From positions 1 through 7,520 of the forward strand of contig JACCZI010000265.1 in NCBI GenBank assembly GCA_013696015.1: a stretch of DNA of 7,520 bases, in the 5' to 3' direction. A program made the position numbers and the translations under genes. Origin of the DNA: Nocardioidaceae bacterium (GTDB lineage: Bacteria; Actinomycetota; Actinomycetes; Propionibacteriales; Nocardioidaceae). Positions 1 through 5,760 of this stretch are shown in pieces. A model generated the notes under the pieces. It was not told the origin of the DNA. It saw only the letters and a program-made list of their open reading frames with translations, and did not search any database. Each line of letters opens with the position of its first letter. Position 1 is the stretch's first letter.

Positions 1-32
1 GGTGGAAGGAACCGACCACGAAAGGATTCACG

Positions 33-329
33 ATGACTGTCGACAGAGGGCTGCTGGCGTTGCTCGAGGCCAAGCCGGGGAAGGGTGAGGAGCTCGCGGA
101 CTTCCTCAGGCAGGGGCGCGAGCTGGCTCTGGCCGAGTCCGGGACGGTGACCTGGTACGCCTTCAAGCTCAGCGAGACGACGTACGGCATCTTCGACACC
201 TTCGAGGGCGAGGACGATCGCCAGGCGCACCTGAACGGGCAGATCCCGACCGCACTCGGCCAGGTCGGGCCGGACCTGCTCGTCAGCGACCCGGACATCC
301 GCATGGCTGAGATTTTGGCGGTGAAGTGA
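33..329 (+). CDS. ABM-fold (antibiotic biosynthesis monooxygenase-like) small protein
   Basis: This 98-residue protein has the length and pattern of the dimeric alpha/beta ferredoxin-like ABM/YgiN family. It has a first strand (LLALLEAKPGKGEEL, residues 7-21), a helix, the central ESGTVTWYAF strand (35-44), the YGIFDTFEGEDDRQAHL stretch (51-67) with the conserved-type His66, and a final strand ending DIRMAEILAVK. Family members include quinol monooxygenases and many proteins of unknown substrate, so the reaction cannot be assigned. The start is ATG, with a good ribosome site (GAAAGGA, 20-26) six bases upstream. The stop overlaps the old GTG start of the hydrolase pseudogene by four bases (GTGA, 326-329), so the two were probably cotranslated. 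The gene itself looks intact. The family call is by sequence pattern; the role is unknown. Confidence 0.85.
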   Translation: MTVDRGLLALLEAKPGKGEELADFLRQGRELALAESGTVTWYAFKLSETTYGIFDTFEGEDDRQAHLNGQIPTALGQVGPDLLVSDPDIRMAEILAVK

Positions 330-890
330 GCACGTTCGCACTGAACGTTGAGCGGCGAGGCAGCGGAACGCCGCTGCTCCTCGTCCACAGCCTCGGCGCC
401 AGCTGACCCTCATGGTCCCCCTCCTGGGACAACCTGGCTCTCCACCGCGAGGTGGTGGCGATCGACCTACCCGGCTTTGGTGACAGTGCGCCGTTGCCTG
501 GCAAGGTCACGATCGCTGCCTTCACCGACGCGGTCGCGTGCTCGAACTGGCGCGACGCGGCATCGGCGGCGACACGGTCGCGCTCGACCGGGGCGGGTTC
601 TGGAGTCCCGGGGAGCTGCGCTGGTTCAGCACCTTCCTCAAGGCGTCTCTGCCTCTCGTGCTGCACCTGCAGTGGGCCATGCCGGCACTCATGGGTACCC
701 GGCCCGGACGCACCGCACTGCTGTCACAGTTCTCTGCGGCGCCCTAGCGGTTGACTAGGGATGTCGCACTCCACGAGATGCGCAGTCTTGCCAGGGCCAA
801 GTCCTTGCGCGCGGCACTAGACGCGCTCGTCGACGGCCCCCTCAAGAGGGTGCCTCCGCAGGTTCCACACCAGGGCGGGTCACCATCGGG
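326..890 (+). pseudogene. Decayed alpha/beta hydrolase gene
   Basis: Read across frames, this stretch gives an alpha/beta hydrolase in order. From GTG 326 comes the first-strand block ending LLLVHSLGAS, with the oxyanion-region His, then an in-frame TGA at 404-406. The same frame resumes with EVVAIDLPGFGDSAPLPGK and FTDAV. At about 532-538 the frame shifts and the text jumps to VLELARRGIGGDTVALD. The segment that should carry the G-x-S-x-G nucleophile elbow, roughly 25 residues, is missing. The second frame (RGGFWSPGELRWFSTFLK, LLSQFSAAP) runs to TAG 745-747, apparently a former TGG (Trp). It continues as RDVALHEMRSLARAKSL and ALDALVDGP. A two-base shift at 841-842 then gives QEGASAGSTPGRVTIG. 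The relic fades after 890, although a weak C-G-F-x-x-H echo near 943-960 may be the old catalytic-His region. Several independent lesions make sequencing error unlikely. No functional enzyme can be made. Confidence 0.82.
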
Positions 891-1092
891 CACCTGAGCT
901 GGCGTCCAGGTGGAACGGCCCCTGCGGTGACGCCACACAGTGCTGCGGATTTGCCACCCATAGACGTTCGATCATGAGCATCACGCTCCTGATGAGTTCA
1001 AGGGTTCTGCTCCAAATGGCTCTAGATCTTGCCTCGGAGCGCTTGCAGCACCTCTTCGAGAGGAGCCAAACAGCGTGTGAACTGCGTCTTTG
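891..1092. other. Intergenic stretch between hydrolase relic and tRNA-Ala
   Basis: No gene is supported on either strand. The first part may still hold the degraded C-terminal end of the hydrolase relic. The part next to the tRNA 3' end contains a short hairpin (1048-1066, CCTCT/AGAGG arms) without a T-tract. No second copy of the tRNA 3' end and no integrase sequence was seen here. Confidence 0.5.
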
Positions 1093-1168
1093 TGGTGGAG
1101 CTGAGGGGACTCGAACCCCTGACCCCCTCCATGCCATGGAGGTGCGCTACCAGCTGCGCCACAGCCCC
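1093..1168 (-). tRNA. tRNA-Ala, anticodon GGC
   Basis: The minus strand folds into a complete cloverleaf of 73 bases plus an encoded CCA (1095-1093). The acceptor stem is GGGGCTG/CAGCTCC and includes the G3-U70 wobble pair that identifies alanine tRNAs. The discriminator is A73 (1096). The D stem is GCGC/GCGC. The anticodon stem is CCTCC/GGAGG with loop ATGGCAT, giving anticodon GGC. The T stem is AGGGG/CCCCT with loop TTCGAGT. It lies downstream of the phosphatase gene in the same direction. A possible own -10 box (TATGCT) lies about 40 bases upstream of the mature 5' end. Confidence 0.97.
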
Positions 1169-1206
1169 GTGGACCTGCTGGCCCGGGTGCCCGAACGGGC
1201 CACGAC

Positions 1207-1212
1207 AGCATA
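1207..1212 (-). promoter_or_regulatory. Possible -10 box for tRNA-Ala
   Basis: TATGCT on the minus strand matches the actinobacterial -10 consensus and would start transcription near 1200, about 32 bases before the mature tRNA. The -35 region is weak: the best candidate is TTCGGA, 18 bases upstream. The tRNA could also be made by read-through from the phosphatase operon. Confidence 0.4.
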
Positions 1213-1285
1213 GCCGCTGCGCAGCACACCTCCGAATGGGCACCAGCGCCCGCCACCTCGGGTCGCCCAACCCTTCGTGGCTGAC

Positions 1286-1939
1286 TCAGCCGGCGCCGTC
1301 GGCCTCACCGGGGTCGTCGGAGAGCACCGGTTCGGGCAGCGACCCCGCGTTCCACTCGGTCATCCGCCAGCCGAGGCGGTCCTCCTCGAGGACCGTCCAC
1401 GAGCAGTTGGAGAAGCCGCCGAACCGACCCCATAGCGGCTGGGGGAAGCCGAGCCAGTGGCAGATGCCCACCCGCATCGCGGCACCGTGCGACACCACGA
1501 CGGCGGTGTCGCCGTCCGCGAGCGCAGCCTGCACGTCCTCCAGCGCCGCCGCGACCCGGCCGGCGGTCTCGGCGTACGTCTCGCCGCCCTCGAGGCGGAC
1601 GTCGGCCCCGGACCGCCAGGCATGCATCTGCGCCGGCCACCGGTCGAACGCCTCGCGCAGCGTCAACCCCTGCCGGATTCCTAGGTGCATCTCTCGGAGC
1701 CGCGGGTCGAGCTCGACCGGCACACCGCACAGCTCGCTGAGAACCGCCGCTGTCGCGGTGGCCCGCTGCAGGTCGCTGGAGATGATCCGCGCGGGCGCCA
1801 GCGCCGCCACCCTCCCGCCCGCTTCCTCCGCCTGACGAACCCCGACCTCGTCGAGCACCACGTCCTCCTGGCCCTGCGCCAGGCCGCGGGCGTTCCACTC
1901 GGTGCGCCCGTGACGCCACACCACGATGCGACGCTTCAC
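1286..1939 (-). CDS. Histidine phosphatase (phosphoglycerate mutase family), GpgP-like by position
   Basis: This 217-residue protein of the histidine phosphatase superfamily would be a soluble cytoplasmic phosphomonoesterase. It has the N-terminal RHGRTEWN motif (residues 9-16), with His10 as the phosphate-accepting residue and Arg9. Arg59 lies in SSDLQRA, Glu83 in LREMHLG is the likely acid, and His151 lies in VVVSHGAAM. From memory, the same place next to rsfS and nadD in Mycobacterium tuberculosis holds Rv2419c (glucosyl-3-phosphoglycerate phosphatase), and the alignment by eye is similar. The substrate is inferred from position only. The motif usually read as LGxW(E/Q)GLT is LGIRQGLT here, with Arg in place of Trp. 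The start is GTG, overlapping the rsfS stop as GTGA (1936-1939), so translation is probably coupled. The stop lies inside a 13-bp palindrome (1279-1291). Confidence 0.9.
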   Translation of the reverse strand: MKRRIVVWRHGRTEWNARGLAQGQEDVVLDEVGVRQAEEAGGRVAALAPARIISSDLQRATATAAVLSELCGVPVELDPRLREMHLGIRQGLTLREAFDRWPAQMHAWRSGADVRLEGGETYAETAGRVAAALEDVQAALADGDTAVVVSHGAAMRVGICHWLGFPQPLWGRFGGFSNCSWTVLEEDRLGWRMTEWNAGSLPEPVLSDDPGEADGAG

Positions 1940-2331
1940 TCCCGGGAGTCCGTCGTACGCCCTCCAGCCGTGACCGACTCTGGTAGGTCGACAACCGGGC
2001 AGTCGCGCCAGAGGCGATCGAGCGAATAGTAGGAGCGCTCCTCCTCATGCTGCACATGCACGACGATGTCGATGTAGTCGAGCAGCACCCACCGTCCCTC
2101 CCGCTCCCCCTCGCGGCGTACCGGCTTGGCATCGAGCAGGCGCAACCGCTCCTCCACCGCATCGACGATCGCCCGTACCTGCCGGTCGTTGCTCGCCGAG
2201 CACAAGACGAACACGTCGGTGATCACCAGCTGCTCCGACACATCGAAGGCGACGATCTGGTCGGCCAGCTTGTCCGCTGCCGCCTCAGCGGCGGCGATGG
2301 TCAGCTGGCGGGCTCGTTCGGTGGCGGTCAC
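1936..2331 (-). CDS. rsfS: Ribosome silencing factor RsfS (Iojap/YbeB family)
   Basis: This 131-residue RsfS protein binds ribosomal protein L14 (uL14) and blocks subunit joining, which lowers translation in starved or stationary cells. Family blocks are visible in order: ITDVFVLCSASNDRQV (37-52), GREGEREGRWVLLDY-type block around residues 73-86 followed by IDIVVHV (87-93), and YYSLDRLWRDC (101-111). Length is normal, with a short variable tail. The start is GTG 2331, overlapping the nadD stop as GTGA (2328-2331). A strong AAGGAG ribosome site (2336-2341) lies four bases upstream within the end of nadD. The nadD-rsfS pairing is widely conserved in bacteria, which supports the assignment. Confidence 0.95.
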   Translation of the reverse strand: MTATERARQLTIAAAEAAADKLADQIVAFDVSEQLVITDVFVLCSASNDRQVRAIVDAVEERLRLLDAKPVRREGEREGRWVLLDYIDIVVHVQHEEERSYYSLDRLWRDCPVVDLPESVTAGGRTTDSRE

Positions 2332-2990
2332 ACGGCTCCTTGGGGGGTACGGCTTGGGACACCGGGAGGAGAGGAGTACAGGTGGTGCTTCGCGATGTAC
2401 TGCACGACCCCGTCCGGCACGAGGTACCAGACCGGCTCGCCACGCTGCACCCGCTCCCGGCAGTCGGTCGACGAGATGGCCAACGCGGGGATCTCGACGA
2501 GCGTGACGCGGTCGCGTGGCAACCCGTCCATCGTTGCCTGTTCGATCCGGTGGCCGGGACGAGTACAGCCGACGAACTGGGCCAGCTCGAACAGCTCCGC
2601 GTGGCTGCGCCAGGTCAGTAGCTGCGCCAGCGCGTCGGCCCCGGTGATGAAGTAGAGGTCGTCGTCGCCCAGCTGCTCGTGCAGGTCGCGCAGGGTGTCG
2701 ATCGTGTACGTCGGACCCGAGCGTTCGATGTCCACCCGGCTCACCCGGAACCGCGGGTTAGCCGCGGTTGCGACCACCGTCATCAGGTAGCGGTCCTCCG
2801 CGTCGGACACGGCCCGGTCGCTCTTTTGCCACGGCGTACCCGTCGGGACGAACACCACCTCGTCCAAACCGAACCACGCCTGCACCTCGCTGGCCGCGAC
2901 CAGGTGCCCGTGGTGAATGGGGTCGAAGGTGCCCCCCATGATGCCGACGCGATGACGGCGGCCCGGCAGGTCGGTCTCAGCAGCGGTCAC
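2328..2990 (-). CDS. nadD: Nicotinate-mononucleotide adenylyltransferase NadD
   Basis: NadD transfers AMP from ATP to nicotinate mononucleotide, giving deamido-NAD in NAD biosynthesis. The 220-residue protein shows the nucleotidyltransferase signature GGTFDPIHHGHL (19-30), with the ATP-binding His26 and His29. It also has FITGADALAQLLTW (114-127), and ISSTDCR (172-178), the family's ISSTxxR phosphate-binding motif. The GTG start at 2990 gives a 13-residue lead before VGIMGG. An internal ATG at the Met of IMGG is too close to the motif to be the start. It begins one base after the stop of the small membrane-protein gene and has no clear ribosome site of its own, so coupled translation is likely. 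Its end overlaps rsfS. Confidence 0.96.
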   Translation of the reverse strand: MTAAETDLPGRRHRVGIMGGTFDPIHHGHLVAASEVQAWFGLDEVVFVPTGTPWQKSDRAVSDAEDRYLMTVVATAANPRFRVSRVDIERSGPTYTIDTLRDLHEQLGDDDLYFITGADALAQLLTWRSHAELFELAQFVGCTRPGHRIEQATMDGLPRDRVTLVEIPALAISSTDCRERVQRGEPVWYLVPDGVVQYIAKHHLYSSPPGVPSRTPQGAV

Positions 2991-2991
2991 G

Positions 2992-3141
2992 TCACGTGTG
3001 CGGGCGGCCCTTGCCGAAGCTCAGCGTCACGAACAGCAGCGCGAGCAAGATGCCAAAGGCGATGAACCCGATCACCAGCGCAGGCAGCGGCAGCTCACGG
3101 GTCTGCTCGGTGCCCTCGGCCGCGGCAGTCAGGATGGACAT
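2992..3141 (-). CDS. Small single-span membrane protein, 49 residues
   Basis: The ATG at 3141 opens a frame of 49 residues. The N-terminus is short and acidic-polar (MSILTAAAEGTEQTRELPLP), followed by one hydrophobic span at about residues 21-42 (LVIGFIAFGILLALLFVTL core). A basic tail, GKGRPHT, suggests the C-terminus faces the cytoplasm. Small proteins of this layout, often with an LP-x-PA lead before the span, occur beside nadD in many actinobacteria; that comparison is from memory. The stop lies one base before the nadD GTG start, so it heads the nadD-rsfS-phosphatase unit. No ribosome site is at useful spacing. Instead a TAGATT box ends six bases before the ATG, which fits a leaderless message. 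Function is unknown. Confidence 0.82.
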   Translation of the reverse strand: MSILTAAAEGTEQTRELPLPALVIGFIAFGILLALLFVTLSFGKGRPHT

Positions 3142-3143
3142 GA

Positions 3144-3156
3144 CGGTAATCTACCG
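3144..3156 (-). promoter_or_regulatory. Candidate leaderless promoter with palindrome upstream of small membrane gene
   Basis: The minus strand reads CGGTAGATTACCG, a palindrome with 5-base arms (CGGTA/TACCG) around GAT. It contains TAGATT (3153-3148), a good -10 box. Six bases separate this box from the ATG at 3141, so transcription would start at the A of the ATG. No convincing -35 hexamer was found. The palindrome over the -10 could also be an operator. The box and palindrome are seen; the leaderless start is inferred. Confidence 0.5.
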
Positions 3157-3186
3157 CTCCCCTGCCGGCGCCGAATCGTCCGTCGC

Positions 3187-3543
3187 TCAGAACGGCACCG
3201 GCTCCAGTCGGCGAGCACCCTGGCCTACCAGCACCCGCCGCAGGTCCTCCCTGGTTCCGAACGTCTCACGCTCGAGGATCTCCAGACCCACGACCTCCCA
3301 GCGGGGCAGGTCCGCGCTGCGACGATGCTCGTCCCAGACGCGCAGCGCCATCGCTGCCGCATCCAACATCTGCCCGGCCTCCTCCCAGTAGCAGATCTCG
3401 GCGCGGTTGGAGGAAAACCGCAGGGAGTGCAGGAACGCATGCTGGTCTCCGAGTCGAGCCAGGGACGCCTTCACCTGCTGACGGTCGCGGCTTTCGCCCG
3501 CAAGCGTCAGGGTGACGTGCCAGAAGCGCAGGGCGTTGGGCAC
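3187..3543 (-). CDS. Conserved actinobacterial protein of unknown function
   Basis: From GTG 3543 this encodes 118 residues. The frame stays open to an earlier GTG at 3594, which would give 135 residues. I chose 3543 because GGGA sits six bases upstream of it and little protein lies before the conserved-looking FWHVTLTL block. The 3594 start has no purine-rich site. Distinct features are FWHVTLTL (residues 7-14), NRAEICYWEEA (46-56), the helical DAAAMALRVWDEH (61-73) and LPRWEVVGLEIL (79-90). There is no signal peptide or membrane span, so it is likely cytoplasmic. I recall similar short proteins beside nadD or proA in other actinobacteria, but I know of no function. It lies between obg and the nadD unit, same strand. 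Confidence 0.8.
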   Translation of the reverse strand: MPNALRFWHVTLTLAGESRDRQQVKASLARLGDQHAFLHSLRFSSNRAEICYWEEAGQMLDAAAMALRVWDEHRRSADLPRWEVVGLEILERETFGTREDLRRVLVGQGARRLEPVPF

Positions 3544-3629
3544 AAAATTTCCCAGGGTCAGCGTTGGATCTTCTCGCTCCACATTCTCGGGCACCGACGC
3601 GTCGCGTGGGGGCGAATATCCGAGTCGGT

Positions 3630-4991
3630 TCAGGTTCGCTCGAGTCGCGGGTCCTGACCACGCCGACCGTGGCGGACCTCGCCGCCCGCCTCGACCGCAG
3701 GATCGAAGTCGAAGACGACGGCGTTGCCCTCCTCACCGATCACGACGTCGTCACCCGGTTCGGCCCCCAGCTCGAGCAGTCTCTGCTCGACCCCTAGTCG
3801 GGCCAACCGGTCAGCGAGGTAGCCGACGGCTTCGTCGTTGCCGAAGTCGGTCTGGCGAACCCAGCGCACCGGCTTCTCACCGCGTACCCGCCACTGCCCA
3901 TCGAGGCGCTCGATCGAGTACGGCTCGCCCTCGACCGCAGCCGGCCGCAGCACGATGCGCGTCGGCGTCGCCGGCGGCGCCGCGGCCCGACGGGCAGTGA
4001 CGACCTGGGCCATCGCGAACGCGAGCTCGCGCAACCCCTCGTGGCTCGCTGCAGAGACCGCGAACATTCTGAGCCCCTGCGTCTCGAGGTCGGACCGGAC
4101 CATCTCGGCCAAGTCGCGGGCCTCCGGCACATCGACCTTGTTGAGCGCGACCAGTCGGGGCCGGTCCTCGAGGCCGCCGTAACGGTCGAGCTCGCGCTCG
4201 ATCGTCGCCAGGTCACTCAGCGGGTCGCGACCGGGTTCGAGCGTCGCGCAGTCGACGACGTGCACCAGCGCGGCACACCGCTCGACGTGGCGGAGGAAGT
4301 CGTGGCCCAGTCCGCGGCCCTCGCTGGCACCCTCGATCAGCCCGGGCACGTCGGCGACCGTGAACGTCACATCGCCCGCGGTCACCACCCCGAGGTTGGG
4401 CACCAGGGTCGTAAACGGGTAGTCGGCGATCTTCGGCCGGGCTCGCGAGAGCGCCGCGATCAGGCTTGACTTGCCGGCGCTCGGGAATCCCACGAGGCCC
4501 ACGTCGGCGACGACCTTGAGCTCGAGGGCAATGGTCCGGCTCTCCCCCGGCTCACCGAGCAGGGCGAAGCCGGGGGCCTTGCGCTTGCTCGACGCAAGAG
4601 CGGCGTTGCCGAGGCCGCCTCGTCCTCCGGATGCGACGACGAGCTCGGTCCCGGCGCCGACCAGGTCTCCGAGCACCGCGCCCGAGTCCGCCCGTACGAC
4701 GGTTCCGTCCGGGACGGTCAGGACCAGGGACTGACCACGGGCGCCGGAGCGGTGATCGCCACTCCCGTGGCCGCCGTGACCGGCACGTCGATGCGGCTCC
4801 TGGTGATAGTCGATGAGCGTCGTGACATCGGGATCGACCCGCAGCAGGACGTCACCGCCGGAACCGCCGTTGCCTCCGTCAGGACCGCCGAGCGGTTTGA
4901 ACTTTTCGCGGTGTACCGAGGCCACACCGTTGCCACCTCGCCCACCGGCCACGTGCAGGACGACCGAGTCGACGAATGTCGGCACCGCCAT
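3630..4991 (-). CDS. obgE: GTPase Obg/CgtA
   Basis: Obg is an essential GTPase that binds the large ribosomal subunit and couples its assembly to (p)ppGpp and growth state. The 453-residue protein has all three domains. The N-terminal Gly-rich Obg fold spans about 1-158 (GGRGGNG, GGPDGGNGGSGGD, SGGRGGLGN). The G domain has G1 GFPSAGKSS (168-176), G2 YPFTTLVPN (191-199), G3 DVPG (214-217), G4 NKVD (284-287) and G5 SAA (313-315). The C-terminal OCT domain lies at about 345-430 (WRVRGEKPVRWVRQTDF, IGEEGNAVVFDF), then a short tail. The start is ATG 4991, ten bases after the rpmA stop, with no clear ribosome site, so it probably depends on rpmA translation. The rplU-rpmA-obg order is conserved across bacteria. 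All catalytic motifs are intact. Confidence 0.97.
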   Translation of the reverse strand: MAVPTFVDSVVLHVAGGRGGNGVASVHREKFKPLGGPDGGNGGSGGDVLLRVDPDVTTLIDYHQEPHRRAGHGGHGSGDHRSGARGQSLVLTVPDGTVVRADSGAVLGDLVGAGTELVVASGGRGGLGNAALASSKRKAPGFALLGEPGESRTIALELKVVADVGLVGFPSAGKSSLIAALSRARPKIADYPFTTLVPNLGVVTAGDVTFTVADVPGLIEGASEGRGLGHDFLRHVERCAALVHVVDCATLEPGRDPLSDLATIERELDRYGGLEDRPRLVALNKVDVPEARDLAEMVRSDLETQGLRMFAVSAASHEGLRELAFAMAQVVTARRAAAPPATPTRIVLRPAAVEGEPYSIERLDGQWRVRGEKPVRWVRQTDFGNDEAVGYLADRLARLGVEQRLLELGAEPGDDVVIGEEGNAVVFDFDPAVEAGGEVRHGRRGQDPRLERT

Positions 4992-5001
4992 CCGGGTGGT
5001 G

Positions 5002-5262
5002 TCAGCCGACGTCGGCTGGCACGACGTTCACGACACGACGCCCCCGACGGGTGCCGAATTCGACTGCGCCCTCGACGAGCGCGAACAAGGTGTCGTCGCC
5101 GCCGCGCCCGACCCCGGCGCCGGGATGGAAGTGTGTTCCGCGCTGACGCACGATGATCTCACCGGCGCCGACCACCTGCCCGCCAAAGCGCTTCACACCG
5201 AGGCGCTGGGCGTTGCTGTCGCGACCGTTCCGGGTGGACGCGGCGCCCTTCTTGTGTGCCAT
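5002..5262 (-). CDS. rpmA: 50S ribosomal protein L27 (bL27)
   Basis: This 86-residue protein is ribosomal protein bL27, whose N-terminal tail reaches the peptidyl transferase centre. The diagnostic MAHKKGAASTRNGRDSN start and the RLGVKRFGGQVVGAGEIIV and GTHFHPGAGVGRGGDDTL blocks are present, at full family length. The protein begins MAHKKG directly, so it lacks the cleaved N-terminal extension seen in Firmicutes. The ATG at 5262 has a GAGGA ribosome site (5268-5272) five bases upstream. It follows rplU by 18 bases and precedes obg by 10, in one operon. Confidence 0.98.
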   Translation of the reverse strand: MAHKKGAASTRNGRDSNAQRLGVKRFGGQVVGAGEIIVRQRGTHFHPGAGVGRGGDDTLFALVEGAVEFGTRRGRRVVNVVPADVG

Positions 5263-5280
5263 CTCGATCCTCGCTCGTGT

Positions 5281-5589
5281 TCAGCTGGTGATGTCGGTGA
5301 CCTTGACCTGGGTGTACTTCTGACGGTGCCCCTGGCGCTTGCGGTAGCCGGTCTTGTTCTTGTACTTCAGGATGTGGATCTTCGGCCCCTTGGTCGCTCC
5401 CACCACCTCGGCAGTCACCGCCACCTTGGCCAGCGCGTCGGAGTCCGACGTCACCGCGTCGCCGTCAACGACCAGCAGGGCCGCCAGCCGAAGGTTTTCG
5501 CCGACCGGGGTCGCGACCTTGTCGATCTCGATGACGTCGCCAACCGCGACCCTTTGTTGCTGGCCGCCACTGCGGACGATCGCGTACAC
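5281..5589 (-). CDS. rplU: 50S ribosomal protein L21 (bL21)
   Basis: This 102-residue bL21 binds 23S rRNA in the large subunit. The hallmark start is (V/M)YAIVRSGGQQQRVAVGDVI, followed by a GENLRLAALLVVDGD block and the C-terminal KIHILKYKNKTGYRKRQGHRQ rRNA-binding stretch. I placed the start at GTG 5589. A longer frame from ATG 5649 would add 20 residues (MALAHHRPAP...) absent from the family, and that ATG lies at or before the predicted transcription start. Upstream of GTG is a loose purine-rich site (GAAGAGAG). It is the first gene of the rplU-rpmA-obg operon and has its own promoter. Confidence 0.97.
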   Translation of the reverse strand: MYAIVRSGGQQQRVAVGDVIEIDKVATPVGENLRLAALLVVDGDAVTSDSDALAKVAVTAEVVGATKGPKIHILKYKNKTGYRKRQGHRQKYTQVKVTDITS

Positions 5590-5655
5590 GGCGCGCTCAC
5601 TCTCTTCGACGTACGGGAGCGGCGCCGGCCTGTGATGGGCGAGCGCCAACAGTCG

Positions 5656-5685
5656 AGTCTACGGAAACCCTGGTGCCGCGGTCAA
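5656..5685 (-). promoter_or_regulatory. Promoter of rplU-rpmA-obg operon
   Basis: The minus strand has TTGACC (-35, 5685-5680), an 18-base spacer and TAGACT (-10, 5661-5656), close to the housekeeping sigma consensus for actinobacteria. Transcription would start near 5649-5647, leaving a leader of about 60 bases before the rplU GTG. The -35 box overlaps a run of five T (5688-5684) that may belong to the rne terminator. Confidence 0.78.
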
Positions 5686-5699
5686 AAACGCCGCGTTGA

Positions 5700-5760
5700 C
5701 GCAATTGGCGGGAAGGTGACGCGGATCTCGCCTCGCCAGGTCATTTTCCCGCCAATTGCG
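5700..5760. repeat. 15-bp perfect inverted repeat at the rne stop codon (possible terminator)
   Basis: The arms at 5700-5714 and 5746-5760 (CGCAATTGGCGGGAA and its exact complement) are separated by 31 bases. After two mismatches the stem can extend by four more pairs (TGAC/GTCA). The last rne codons and TGA stop (5741-5743) lie in and beside one arm. On the minus strand a weak AACG-CGG-CGTT hairpin and TTTTT (5697-5684) follow, so the whole may act as the rne terminator and insulate the rplU promoter. The wide loop is unusual for an intrinsic terminator; it could instead be a dispersed palindromic element. Confidence 0.7.

Noticed and set aside
1048..1066. Hairpin downstream of tRNA-Ala as a terminator
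   Set aside because: The stem has only five continuous pairs and no T-tract follows on the minus strand.
974..1213. Plus-strand frame with GGAEGTRTPDPLHAMEVRYQLRHSP-like translation
   Set aside because: The protein-like part is the antisense translation of tRNA-Ala, a well-known database artefact.
1279..1291. 13-bp palindrome over the phosphatase stop codon
   Set aside because: It leaves almost no loop and has no T-tract; it could be chance in GC-rich sequence.
1029..1835. Long plus-strand frame of 268 codons
   Set aside because: It reads through the complement of tRNA-Ala (the familiar false LRGLEPLTP-type translation) and then antisense to the phosphatase gene.
1305..2162. 285-codon minus-strand frame
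   Set aside because: It is an out-of-frame Arg/Gly-rich shadow of rsfS and the phosphatase.
3595..3604. Palindrome CGACGCGTCG between obg and the unknown ORF
   Set aside because: It is ten bases of CG-rich sequence, expected by chance, with no paired site nearby.
5281..5649. Longer 122-residue form of L21 from ATG 5649
   Set aside because: The extra 20 residues are not in the family, and the predicted transcription start is at or after that ATG.
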